This document shows positions 1-11,092 of a stretch of DNA of 37,981 nt, piece by piece. Source of the stretch: Chrysomallon squamiferum. Taxonomy: Eukaryota > Mollusca > Gastropoda > Neomphalida > Peltospiridae. Made by a program: the position numbers and the translations under genes. Where the stretch lies: contig CM022679.1 in assembly GCA_012295275.1 (NCBI GenBank), positions 27,644,983 through 27,682,963 of the forward strand. Reading direction: 5' to 3'. The notes under the pieces were generated by a model that saw nothing but the letters and a program-made list of their open reading frames with translations, searched no databases and had not been told where the DNA came from. The stretch's first letter is position 1. Every line of letters begins with the position of its first letter.

Positions 1-640
1 TGTTGTTACTGTTGTGTTAGTGTTGTTATACTTTAGTTATTATTATTATCATCTTTATCAGTTTTATTGTTGCTATAGTTGGTTTTGTTTTCGTTTTCGT
101 TTTCCCGTTTCTTCTTTTTATTTTTTATAATCAATGATTTCTCATTAGTGTCACCGCAGATATCTGAACAAAATATGAAGAAGGAGATTATTTTTTTTAT
201 TATTATTATTATTATTATTACATCCTCTGAGACATAAGCAGAGTTAAGTATATTTATATTTATTGATGACTGAATATCCTACATATATTATACACGAATT
301 ATTTATTTATTATTATTTTTTTTTTTATGTCCGAAACCTGACATTGACAAGTATGTATTTTAGTGTTTGAATATTCTCTGTCTTATGTGCGTTTGATTAG
401 ACTCTGCACATACACAGTATCCAGGAACACACTGGCTCAGGAGGCTAAAGTCCAATGACGACCTCACAAGCCGTGTCAGACAGCCATTCGACCGCCATTC
501 TGACGAAGTCATCTCTCAGCCATCAAGACAATCATCTCTGAAAATGTGAACGAGTAGATATTTTTCTTATTATTATGTCCTGTGCACAGAGACAATACTC
601 ACGGAGACAAAGACCAGTGAGGACCTCACAAACCCCGTCA
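1..640. other. Left edge, non-coding, no recognised gene
   Basis: AT-rich sequence with a T-rich start, a (TTA)n run near 199-221 and another T/A run near 300-326. Two stretches, about 409-475 and 583-643, look like imperfect copies of each other: both contain a 'gacctcacaa' core followed by a 'cgtcaga'-like end. I see no supported exon or RNA gene. The first clearly repeated sequence of unit A begins after about 640. Confidence 0.4.
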
Positions 641-682
641 GATGCTACCGAAGAGACTTGAACGCATAACACCCATACATGT

Positions 683-816
683 TTGAACATAGGCATATGT
701 ATGTATGTAATGTATGCATGTATGTATGTGTATGTATGTATGTATGTGTGTATGCATGTATGTATGGATGTATGTATGTACGTGTGTGTGTATGTATGTG
801 TGTGTGTATGTATGTA

Positions 817-854
<38 letters not shown>
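683..854. repeat. TATG/TG microsatellite
   Basis: A long run of TATG repeats with interspersed CATG and GTG variants, passing into pure TG near 821-853. It marks the start of unit A. Equivalent TATG tracts open unit B (about 8588-8660) and unit C (about 12585-12675), and the complementary tract lies at about 36170-36275 in the inverted arm. Open frames across it encode only repeat-derived residues. Confidence 0.9.
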
Positions 855-856
<2 letters not shown>

Positions 857-1142
857 ATTAACTGCGTACTGAGCCTACAGAAATAACAGCTGTCCAAAAA
901 AAAAAACATGTTTTGTTATAGTACTTGGAAATAAGATGGATCGTAATTATACTGAGACATAAAATACACACAATAGCTTCCTTCATTGATGTTAATCACA
1001 GTGTTCGTGGGAATGTCACTTTTGTAAATCTGTATTTACATACCACTGATTCCGTGATGAATAACAGCCACGTATATAACCTAAACATGTTTATGTCTTT
1101 ATACATGTATGTTTGTAATTGTGTGTCGCTTTAATCAGTCAT

Positions 1143-1733
1143 CTATCTATCTATCTGTATGTGTGTGTGTATATATTTAATGAATGGGTTCACTATGTCT
1201 CACAATTAATCGTGTAATGATGTATCCACATTGAATCGTTGTTTTTTTTTGTTTTTTTTATCTTGTTGTTGTTTTTTTTTTGTGTGTTTTTTTCTTTGTT
1301 TCTTTGTTTCTTGTTTTTTTCGTCAAAAATCATTGAGTTAATAATAATCATCAAAAATAAGAACTCACTAAATCTTGTGTTCTGTGACGTAACAAAACTG
1401 GTTTCAATAACATGTATAAAGTGCTAATTAAACAGGACCCATTGTCACGGAACCAAATTTGTTACCTTAATCAGATCCGTTCCTTTTATTTCTAAGCGAT
1501 GGAATTCAGATTGCGTTACTTTAACTGTTACATCAAATCACATCCGCTCTTTAATATTGACGAAAAAAACAAGAAACAAAGAAACAAAGAAAAAAAACAC
1601 ACACAAAAAAAAAAAAACAAAAAAAAAAAAAAAAAAATTAAAATACATCATTACAAGATTAATTGTGAGACATAGTGAACCCATTCATTAAATATATACA
1701 CACACACATACAGATAGATAGATAGATAGATAA
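1143..1733. repeat. Local inverted repeat (hairpin) in unit A
   Basis: The stretch 1143-1330 reappears as its reverse complement at about 1555-1733, with a loop of roughly 225 bases. The outer part is a CTAT tract plus 'tgaatgggttcactatgtct', seen again as 'agacatagtgaacccattca'. The inner part is a T-rich block ending in 'cttgttttttcgtcaaaa', mirrored by 'gacgaaaaaaacaag'. The loop and left arm match sequence found once, without the inverted copy, in unit C (about 13090-13270), so the right arm is an added inverted duplicate. Confidence 0.8.
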
Positions 1734-2119
1734 TTTTTAAGGCACACGGAGCCTTAATACTCATGTCGGAACATGTCAGTGGATTAAAAAAAATCCAATA
1801 TACTGTGACGTGCTTTTCTCTTGCGCGTCAGTATAATGACTGTACTGGAGAGAGAGGGGAACCCAGCTGTTGTTATCTAAAAACTAACTGAATAAATATT
1901 CACATTTCACACAATGGAATATTTTATATTTAATTAAACACTGTCGCCTGTTCTCTGTCTATGTAACAGTTTCTAATTATCTTTAGATAAACTTCACGGA
2001 GTTTTGTAATTTGAAATTGGTAAAGCTAGAGTGAGCAAAAGAAAGACGTAGTAACAAACATACAGAGGTCAGACTGACAAAACGACTGACAAGTCAGATA
2101 CATGGTGTCAGAGTGAGCT

Positions 2120-2186
<67 letters not shown>
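2120..2186. repeat. (GATA)n microsatellite
   Basis: An almost perfect GATA/ATAG run of about 16 repeats, followed by degenerate GATA/GACA copies to about 2340. Shorter related tracts are at about 9480-9560, 13540-13620, 35235-35330 and 35760-35860. Translations of the complementary strand as 'SIYLSIYL' repeats are artefacts of this tract. Confidence 0.95.
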
Positions 2187-2187
<1 letters not shown>

Positions 2188-3221
2188 CATAGACAGATAG
2201 ATAGATATAGATAGATGTGATGCAGAGAGACATACAGTAAGAGAGACAGAAAGACAGACCACAATTTAGATACATAGGTAAATAGAAAATAGACAGATTG
2301 GACTGACAGACAGACAGATAGATAAATAGATGAACAGTCAAACATACGTACATACATACATATACAGAGAAAAGAGAGTAGTGATGAATGGATCGATAGA
2401 TGGATGGATGGAAACAAAGACAGACACACAGAAAGACTGAACGTCAGAGTGAGAGTCAGAGAGGGAACTCAGAATGAACCAAAAAAGAAATAAAGATTTA
2501 TTCTGAATCTTCATTCATTATACTATGCTCCAGATCGAGAAAATAAACAATTTTTTTTTTCAAAATGGACATGACTACTTGACAAACACAGCTACTGTTA
2601 TTTAGTTGTAACATCATTATAACTATTATCATCATTATCATTTGCAGATGTAGTAAAAGTAGCTGTAGTAGCGATTGCAGTAGTGGCTGTAGCAGTTGTT
2701 GCTGATGATGGTGTAGCAGTTATAATAACTTTAATGTAATTAAGGAATAACTGTTAACAAAATATTATATGCATTACGTTATGAACAACAGTCGGTATAT
2801 ATAATGAATGTGAAAAGCAAAAGAAAAAAAAGAAAACATTATAAGATATGCCATTACTTTTATTAAACATTTAATAAAAACATGAAATTACCAAACATCA
2901 CCATTTATTAAATAAGTGAATAAACTTTAATGACTCGTCTCCTCAAAAATAAAATAAAATTAAATTAAAAATGTCTGTCCATCATGCGGGTCCATTGAAG
3001 GTCATAACAAATCAAAGGCATCATCAGGGCTCATAATGGTCATACACCATATCAGCATTTTCCCTACACCTGTCACATACATAGTTCTGTACGTTTCTAT
3101 TTCTGACATCTACTGAATAATCCCATTCCCTTGACGTTCTGAGTTTTCTTTCTTTGTATCATTTCTAGCTGGTTTTTTTTTTTCTATTAGTATTATTATT
3201 AATTTAGAAATCAATGTCAAG

Positions 3222-3308
3222 AAGGGCACACACACGCACGCACAAACACCCGCACGCACAAACACCCCACACACACACACACTCATATATATATATATAT
3301 ACATATAT
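3222..3308. repeat. CA/TA dinucleotide-rich tract
   Basis: A run of CACACG and CACA repeats, then (TA)n. Unit B has a corresponding but longer CA/TA/CATA tract at about 10588-10785, and unit C at about 14352-14705. Confidence 0.85.
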
Positions 3309-3640
3309 AGATGCTCTTTTTAACTAAGACGATACAGGCAGTCGCAGTGTGATGGAGAGATAACTAGTGTTTAGATTTTTTAACTGTTTCAGTTTACGCA
3401 TATAAATAATACTCCTAGCAGCTGTCAAAATGTTCGTGGGCAGAAACACTGTATGATAGATATAAATATAAAAATACGTCCATTATCTTTTTACGGTATC
3501 ATAATTTTAACATTTATTTACTGATTTATAGTTTTCTGTCACAGTATAGAGTAATATAATATTTAAATATCTGATACAAAATATTTTATTACATTCGTTC
3601 ACGATTATATTAAACAAGCTCGTGCTGTTGATATCAGAGA

Positions 3641-3681
3641 CATTCTTACAGCTAGATTGTTGAAGAACACTACTGTTTTTG
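3641..3681 (+). other. Putative 5' untranslated exon E0 of MEG-A (3' part)
   Basis: A strong donor, GTTTTTG followed by GTAAGATG, lies at 3681/3682 and is conserved in unit B (11392/11393), unit C (15222/15223) and the inverted arm (33614/33613, minus strand). It precedes by about 0.5 kb the acceptor of the signal-peptide exon. I infer a non-coding leader exon ending here. Its 5' end is not defined: an 'attcttacag' acceptor at 3651 in this copy is not conserved in the others, so transcription may simply start upstream. Confidence 0.4.
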
Positions 3682-4200
3682 GTAAGATGTTTTCACATTA
3701 TAACTATTTTTTCATATTATTCATATTTATCTTGAAAGAAGTATTAGAATTAAACACAAAAAAACATTTCAGAATATTAGATTATTACATACGTAAAAAC
3801 TTCATGAGAGAAATACGTTCATAAACATGATAGAGAGAGTGACACGGACATTTTCGTTTCTTAAATTTTAAAAGTTAATACGAAACAAAGACAGAGATTG
3901 AACTTGAATAGTTATTTTCCATTAATTCATCAAGCAAAAATTTATATATTTTTGTAATTAAAATATACATTTCCCGACATCCATAATAAATTTCAATAAC
4001 ACTGTCTGAATTTAAAGGAAATAATTTTTGCCATTAGAAGCTTATCATTAAAATGTGCCGAATGTGATAGTAAATTTCATGGTAATCATTTAATAAGAAA
4101 ACACTTTGAGTTTGATAAATAATTATTCTATACTAGATATTTCATATATTATAAAGCACATTAAGGAAAATGAATTTGAATAAAAATCAACATATTACAG

Positions 4201-4310
4201 TTGACCCTGTTCGCAATGTCTGTATTGAAACTGCAAATCTATCTCGTCTTACTTATTCTGGGATCAGTGGTGGCCAGGTTACCTCAAGACAGGGTTCGTC
4301 GAAAAGTAAA
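4201..4310 (+). other. MEG-A exon 1: signal-peptide exon
   Basis: The acceptor 'catattacag' ends at 4200. The ATG is at 4216 and the donor GTAAGA at 4311. The exon encodes MSVLKLQIYLVLLILGSVVA followed by a basic tail (RLPQDRVRRKV) and ends two bases into a codon. The hydrophobic core with small residues before the likely cleavage site (V-V-A) is typical of a secretory signal. The homologous exon is at 15461-15570 and, on the minus strand, at 33265-33374. All three have the same length and phase. The acceptor only 15 bases before the ATG could serve cis-splicing from E0 or spliced-leader trans-splicing. Confidence 0.8.
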
Positions 4311-7190
4311 GTAAGATTCATTTTAACTCTCATACTGAGTGAATCCAAATGTAAATTATTTTATTTTCTAAGACTTATTTCTGTTCTTGTTACTCAACAA
4401 ATATCAGACGAGGTTAGAAAATTCAAGACGAATGATTCCAGATTCAGACTGTTTAAATGTGTCTTTGTATATCGTATCTCGCTCTTATTTACAGGAATAT
4501 GTTATAGAGAAAGATCTAATTTCATTCACATTTTGTGTAAAAGGCTTTATTATATTATTATATATATTTCTTTTTTGCACATGCTTCAGACCACTGTGAG
4601 TATAATTTATCATTACATGACATTCACACAATATTTCTGTCCTGTATAAAGAAACATACTGCATCAAGTAAACTAATGGCATACAAATTAAAATTAGGAA
4701 AAACAATCTGAGAAATAGTGTTTCCTTCTAATCCAATAATAAAAAAGAATTAGAATTATTAAGAGCTGATAATCAGTTTATGTTTCTCTTTCTAATTCTG
4801 TCTTTCTTTGTTTTCTTCCACAACTACAGCAACTTACACCCACGTTGTTATTTTACTAAATTGTACTCATATCAGTGTTCACTTTTCAAAAACAGAGAAT
4901 TTACTTTTTTGTGAGTATCACTTTATCTCCAAACAGAAGTGTATGTGTGTGAGAGAGAGTGGTAAACAATAATAATGATGATGATGATACTAACAGTACA
5001 GCCAAACCACCTACACCACAAATGCAACCGCCATCATACAAAACATCATCAACAACAACAACAACAACAACAACAATAATAATAATAATAAATAATAATA
5101 ATAATTGATGATTCTGATGAATATTATATGTGATGATGAATAGTATATGTACAACGATGGATGGTAATAATAAGAAATGTTATAATTATTTCATTATTAT
5201 GTCTGCTGAAAAAATTATTTTTATTTTTATTTATGTGTGCCCTTCAGAGAATGGTATGTATCAATTACCAGTAGGTATCTTAAATGTGTTTACAGCAGTA
5301 CCAAACAAATTCTTACATCAAAATTGAAGAAACAAATACACATCTGACCTGTTGTAATTTTATGCACTTTAATATAAATATTTTTAAATGAATTTTGAGA
5401 TGACTAACCATGAGATGGATTCAAATTTATTTTTAAGTTCCGATACTTATTATTTGATTGATAATTGTTTCTCTTCAAAATATCAAACAAACAAACAGCC
5501 TGGTAAGTCTCATTCTCTTAAATTGTAAGACAATTTAATTCAGCAGAAGTATTATATATTGGGTCTTAGTTTTGTAAAACGTATCAGAAACCATTAAAAC
5601 AAGTCTCTTTGATATATTCGTAAGTTAATAGAGAGCACCCCACCTGGAAAAAGAACTGAATGGGGATTTCATGCAGTATGAACATAAGGGCATTAAAACA
5701 GACGACTTTGATAAAAAATAAATTGTTAAAAAGGACCTCATTATATATGACAATGCTGATAATGCTGAATTCATTTTCTAACAAATGGACACTCAATCAG
5801 TTTATGCTTTTTAAACATTCACACTTCTTTTCCTGCAAATATATACTTTTTACTTCCCAGTATGTGAAGCATATTTATCCTTATTAGTGTATTGATTAAG
5901 GACTTTTTTCTTTGATTGTTTGTCACTTTTATTCTTTGTTTTGCTATCTGATAATATATCAAAATAAAAGTAACACAATCAAAACATCTTTTTTTTTATC
6001 TTTTTAAAACAGGTCGAGAAAACATTCGTGAGTCCTATTCTCTTAAACTCTAAGACAAATTACATCAGCAGAAATATTAGATTGGGTCTTAGTATTAGAA
6101 ATATAAAGTACAAGTCTCACTGATATATTTATAAAGTAATAGGTACCCTTAAATTTTGCCTTCGAAAAACATTAGAATGAGGACTTCATGCACTATGTTC
6201 ATCATGACCATAAAACAGGACTTTTTGTGTGTGACAATGTTCATAATGCTGAATTCATTTTTCTAACGAGTAGACGTTCCATCAGTTTGTAATATAAACA
6301 TTGAACTGCTTTTGCAGCAAATGTATACTTTTTCCTTAACTGTATATCTGAAGTATATTTATCCTTATTTCTGTCACTCGTATTTTTAATTTTGTCAACT
6401 CATAATACATCAAACTAAAAGTAATACAACCGAAACACTCAATTCTTATGACTGGATTTTTTTTTTTTAATCTTTTAGAAACAGATGGACAAATACCGGG
6501 TGAATTTTATGCTCTTAAACATTAAGACAAATTACATCAGAGGAAATATTATATTGGGTTTTATTTTTCTAATATGTATTAGAAATGTTAAGTACAAGTC
6601 TCACTGATATATTTATAAAGTAATAGGTACCCTTAAATTTTGCCTTCGAAACAAATTAGAATGATGACTTCATGCACTATGTTCATCATAGCCTTAAAGC
6701 AGATGACATTCATTAAAAATAGTTTTCGCAATACGCATAGAAACTATTAAATATAACTGTCACTGAATTGCACCGGTTCGGAATAAAATTATATTGTTCA
6801 ATGTTGACAGGAGGCAATTTCACCATTTACAAATAAAAGAATTCAGTTTGAGAAGACCGTACAAATGTCCAAGCTTATGATTTAAAATCTCTAAAAATAA
6901 GTGAAACATTTCACATTACTGTCTAGCACTTTGTAAATTCATATCTACAAAGGTGAAGATATAATCACGTTTGTGAACAAACCCACGACAAAATCATACT
7001 CACATTAAATTTCCTAATTGATCCTTCAGACAGTATATATTTTTTTTTTGCTAATAATAATAATAATAACAATAATAATAATAATTTAAAAAAATGGTAA
7101 TTAAATTTCTATAAGATATACTGAATTTAAAATCAAAGCGTTTTTCTCCAAATCTTAAGAATATCATGTGTACAGTTAAATAAAAATAAA

Positions 7191-7235
<45 letters not shown>

Positions 7236-7896
7236 GACAACAACAATAATAATAATGATAATACTCTTACACAGCAGTTCAGATAAACTTTGTATTTTAA
7301 AGACGATGTCAAAATGAAGAGAAAAGATCGGAACAGTTCGTTATCAAAAAACTGTATAGAGGTTATCTCAAGTAAAATAAAATAAAATGTAATTTGTATT
7401 TTCAGGATAATCGGCAAGCGATCTGTTTCCTCTGATTCGCCTCACATCAGAAGTTGTAAGTGTAGTACTTTTTGTCTAAACTAATACAAGAAAAAAATGT
7501 ATATTTTTGTGGATACTTATGTACGTAACTAAGCATATATCACTGAATGAATATATGTATATATGTTTGTATGTATGTATGTCTGTATGTATGTAAGTAT
7601 GTATGCATGCATGTATGTATGTATGATCGTATGCATGCATATATGTATGTGGATGTATGCATAAACGTGTGTATCTATGTATGTAGGTATGTCATCCATG
7701 TGTGTATGTGTATCTACGTATGCATAGATAGATACGGACTGAAGAATGAATGGATATTGATGAAAAATAATGTCTCATTTAAATTTCTAAATTCTTTAAT
7801 TATTGGCGACAGAGAGCTGATATTATGTATTTATTTATTGTTTTTCTCGTTTCAGTGTCAGGAAAAGAGGGAGAAAGCAAGATGAGTTCACGATAA
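4216..7896 (+). CDS. MEG-A: micro-exon gene for a small secreted peptide
   Basis: Predicted coding exons are 4216-4310, 4590-4595 (6 nt), 4896-4910 (15), 5248-5253 (6), 6013-6027 (15), 6485-6499 (15), 7406-7455 (50) and 7856-7896. Each lies between an AG acceptor and a GT donor (GTAAGA, GTGAGT, GTGAGT, GTATGT, GTGAGT, GTGAAT, GTAAGT). Up to 7406 every junction has the same codon phase. The joined frame has no internal stop and is 80 codons long; its stop at 7894 overlaps the AATAAA at 7895. If the 7456 donor is not used, the frame stops at 7482 (76 codons). The product has a signal peptide, a short variable middle and a GKRS motif near residue 54. The architecture matches schistosome MEGs, in which a signal exon precedes symmetric exons of up to about 36 nt. 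I do not recognise the specific MEG family. Role by analogy only: a secreted protein at the host interface. Confidence 0.72.
5499..5502 (+). other. Candidate 4-nt micro-exon (or relic) in MEG-A
   Basis: CCTG lies between 'acaaacaaacag' and GTAAGT. The sequence after it closely resembles that after the 15-nt exon at 6013-6027, so the site is a paralogue of a real exon-intron border. Four bases would break the constant phase, so I leave it out of the main MEG-A model. The same CCTG occurs in MEG-C (16506-16509), there with a GC donor. Confidence 0.35.
5499..6640 (+). repeat. Three tandem micro-exon/intron modules inside MEG-A
   Basis: Introns following the exon ends at 5502, 6027 and 6499 share a series of blocks in the same order: 'attctcttaaa' or 'tgctcttaaac', 'aagaca..tt', 'cagcagaa.tatta', 'attgggtctta' or a variant, and later 'tctcactgatatattta'. 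Spacing between modules is about 525 then 472 bases. The micro-exon array has therefore grown by duplicating whole exon-intron modules, with the exon bases themselves diverging most. Confidence 0.75.
7190..7260. repeat. (AAT)n microsatellite in a MEG-A intron
   Basis: A run of AAT repeats with ACA/ACG interruptions. A similar (TAA)n run lies at about 7050-7084. Unit C has the corresponding tract at 17490-17535 and the inverted arm at 31099-31155. Confidence 0.9.
7547..7735. repeat. TATG-type microsatellite
   Basis: Imperfect TATG/CATG repeats between the last two predicted MEG-A exons. The equivalent position in unit C, 17940-18105, and in the palindromic units also carries such repeats, with a (GTAG)n run at about 22290-22310 and 26545-26565. 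Confidence 0.85.
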
Positions 7897-7900
7897 TAAA
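7856..7900 (+). terminator. MEG-A last exon with poly(A) signal
   Basis: The acceptor 'tttttctcgtttcag' ends at 7855. Spliced from 7455, the frame reads LSGKEGESKMSSR and then TAA at 7894-7896. AATAAA occupies 7895-7900 and so overlaps the stop codon. The same block is found in unit B (11849-11893) and unit C (18319-18354), and on the minus strand with its signal at 30325-30330. Confidence 0.6.
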
Positions 7901-7975
7901 ATATTGTGTGATGAAAACACCTATTTCTATCATTCTGTTAAGATAAAAAATCATAAAATCATTAACGATTTAACT

Positions 7976-8084
<109 letters not shown>

Positions 8085-11000
8085 CATGCATTTTCTGTAA
8101 GCATTATCAGTATTTTATTTTCATAAATGTAAAATAATATATATTTAAAAGACCAAATTTTCACTGAATAACTTTGCCTCATCGTATTTATAGTGCACTT
8201 AAATGTTCTTCTGTTCTTTTTTCGAAATTGAATGTCCTCCAAATCAAGAAAAGTGATAACAATTAATTTTATACTTACTTTTTCTTTCCCGAATGAAATT
8301 GGTCTGCACTTTGTAATTAAAAACACAATGTATATACATTGGAATGCAATGAAGCATCACGTTTGTTAAACAGATTCCTAGCGGTGCATCAATACTGTCT
8401 AAAACTATAACATATCTATATATACAATATAACAATAGTGCAGCAATTCGATGAATACATCGGTGAATGATACTTCTCACTTTTTAAAATATCACTTTTT
8501 AAAATATAATTTGTAAAATATTTAACGAGATTAGTCTTATTTCCGAGAACGTAACAATGCCGTTGACGAGACATGAACGTATGACACCCACATATGTATG
8601 TGTATGTGTATGTATATATGTATGTGTGTCTGTATGTTTGTATGTATGTATGTATATGTGAGATTAACTGCATACTGAGCCTATATAAATAACAACTGTC
8701 TAACAAAAAATGTTTTCTTTTAGTAATTGGGAATCAGATGCATCATATTTATACTAAAACAAATTACATACAACATAGCTACTTCCTTCGTATTAATTAC
8801 AGTATTCGAGTAAATGTCACAAATAGTGTTTACATAGCACTGAAACTGACAATTATTCTTCTAATGATTCATCAACACTATTTTTTTTTTTTTAAATCAC
8901 TGAATTAATAATAATCATCAAAAATAAGACCTCACTAAAACTGATGTTCAATGACGTTAGAGAACTGGTTTCAGTAACACATATAAAGTGATCAGTAAAT
9001 ATGACTCATGTCGGAAGATGTCGATGGACTAAAAAATTCAAATATACCGCGCTTTACGTTTCTCGTTTACGTAAGTTTAACGACTTTACGGGAGGCAGCG
9101 AAATGACCACCTACTCTCTAAGTACCAACTGAAAAATCGTGTCCTACGATTGTACTGTTGTTACTGTAATTACTAGCATGAATATGAATGAATATTCTTA
9201 CTTCACATAATGCAATTTTGAATTAAACACTGTCTCCTCTGTTACATTAAAAACATTCAAATTTTGAAAAGAATATGTTCTCTTTCTTAGTTATAGTTTC
9301 CAGCTATCTGCAGTTAAACTACACTGAATTTTGCAATTTGAAATCAGTGAACCTACAGGAAGCAAAAGAAAGACATAGTAACAAACACACAGGTCAGACT
9401 GACCAAATGACTGACACGTTAGCAAGTAAACTCTGTGAGATTATAGATGATAGAAAGATTGATAGGTAAATAAATAAATAGACAGATAGATAGATAGAGA
9501 GACAGAAAGACAGATAAATATTTAGATGGATAGGTAGATAGATCGATAGATAGATTGATATATTAGACAGACGTTGAGAACAGAGTAGTGACGAATGGAT
9601 CGATAGATAGATCGATAGATGGATCGATAAAGACACATACATTCAGACAGACAGGTTGAAAGCCAGAGTGAGAGTCAGACATGGAGATTAAAATAAACCA
9701 AAATATGATAAAAGAAATAAAGATTTATTCTGAATATTCATTTAATTCTCGACTGAGAAAATGTACAAGATTTTTTCTCGTTTCTGTTTTTTTTCTTTCT
9801 TCTTTGTCTTCTTCTTTTTTAAATTATTATCATTGCTTCTCAAAAACAGCTACAGTTATTTTATTTGTATCTTTATTATTAATATTACCATCATCATCAA
9901 TTGCAAACGTCACAAAAGTGGCTTCAGTAGTTGTTGTAGTAAGTAATGGTTGTTGCTATAGTGGCTGTAGTAGTTGTTGCTGATGATGGTGTAGCAGTAA
10001 CAATAACCTGTATACAATTAAAGAATAGCTGTTAAAATACATTATATGTATTACTGTACAAACAACAGTCGGTATACTTAATGAATATGAAAAGCAAAAG
10101 AAAAAGGAAAACATAAGATATGCCATTACTATTATTAAACATTTAATAAGATTAAAAACGCCTCTAATATTTGAAACATGAATATTAATACTGTCACAAT
10201 TTTAATACCACTAAAAGTATCTCCTTTATTATGGTACCATAAAAACATGAAATTACCAAACATGACTAATTATTAAATAACTGAATAAACTTTAATGACT
10301 TGTCTCCTCAAAAATAAAATAAAATTAAATTAAACATTTCTGTCCATGTTCTAGGTCCACTGAAGGTCATCACAAATCAGAGGCATCATCAGGGCTCATA
10401 ATGGTCATAAACCGTATTAGCATTTTCTCTACACCTGTCAGATTTATATTTCTGTACATTTTTATAAGTGACATCTACTGAATAATCCCCTTTCCTTGAT
10501 GTTCTGAGTTTTCTTTCTTTTTATCATTTCTCCCTCAGTTTCTTCTTCTATTATTATTATTAATTTAGAAACCAATGTCAAGAAGTGCACACACATACAC
10601 ACACATCTATATACATATTCACACATACATACATACCTATTACACACATACTTACATCTAAACAAATATATATACACACAGATACACATACATATATTCA
10701 CATGTACATATATATACACATATATCTATATACACATGTACATACATAGATACATATACACACATGCCTATGTACATACATACACTTTTAAGTTCTTTTT
10801 TCTAATACGCTATAGATAGTAAGAGTGTGACAGATAGAGAGATGACTGTTCATGCATTTACAGTTCAATTATTTTACGTAATCTTCTTAGTACTGTTAAA
10901 ATAGAGACAGACAGAGTGTATGACAGATGTACAGATTAAAATATGTCAGTTTTCTTTTTAAGCTGTAACAATTTTAATATTTTTGACTGATTCATACTTT

Positions 11001-11092
11001 TCTGTCGTAGTACAGAATAATATAATATTCAAATTTTTGATACAAAATATTTTATTACATTCGAACATGATAATTTTTAAAACCTCGTGTTA

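Larger units (their letters stand above)
1734..3640. other. Non-coding part of unit A upstream of MEG-A
   Basis: This stretch holds no supported exon. It contains the 'tcatgtcggaacatgtc' block shared with units B and C, the GATA tract, an 'agcagttgttgctgatgatgg' block at about 2690-2712 shared with unit B (about 9970-9990), a block at about 2860-3300 shared with units B and C, and a CA/TA tract. Its sequence is conserved in order between units rather than as any reading frame. Confidence 0.7.

Noticed and set aside
532-909. 125-residue minus-strand frame rich in Thr-His and Tyr-Ile-His
   Set aside because: Direct translation of the CA/CATA complement of a TATG/TG microsatellite; no complexity outside it.
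4495-4500. GAATAT after the acceptor 'ttatttacag' as a further 6-nt MEG-A exon
   Set aside because: The following GTTATA is a poor donor, and the acceptor is altered ('ttatttacaag') in the inverted copy near 33090.
4170-4649. 159-residue plus-strand frame overlapping the signal exon
   Set aside because: It reads exon 1 in a different frame and runs through introns. The frame with the signal peptide is conserved in three copies and this one is not.
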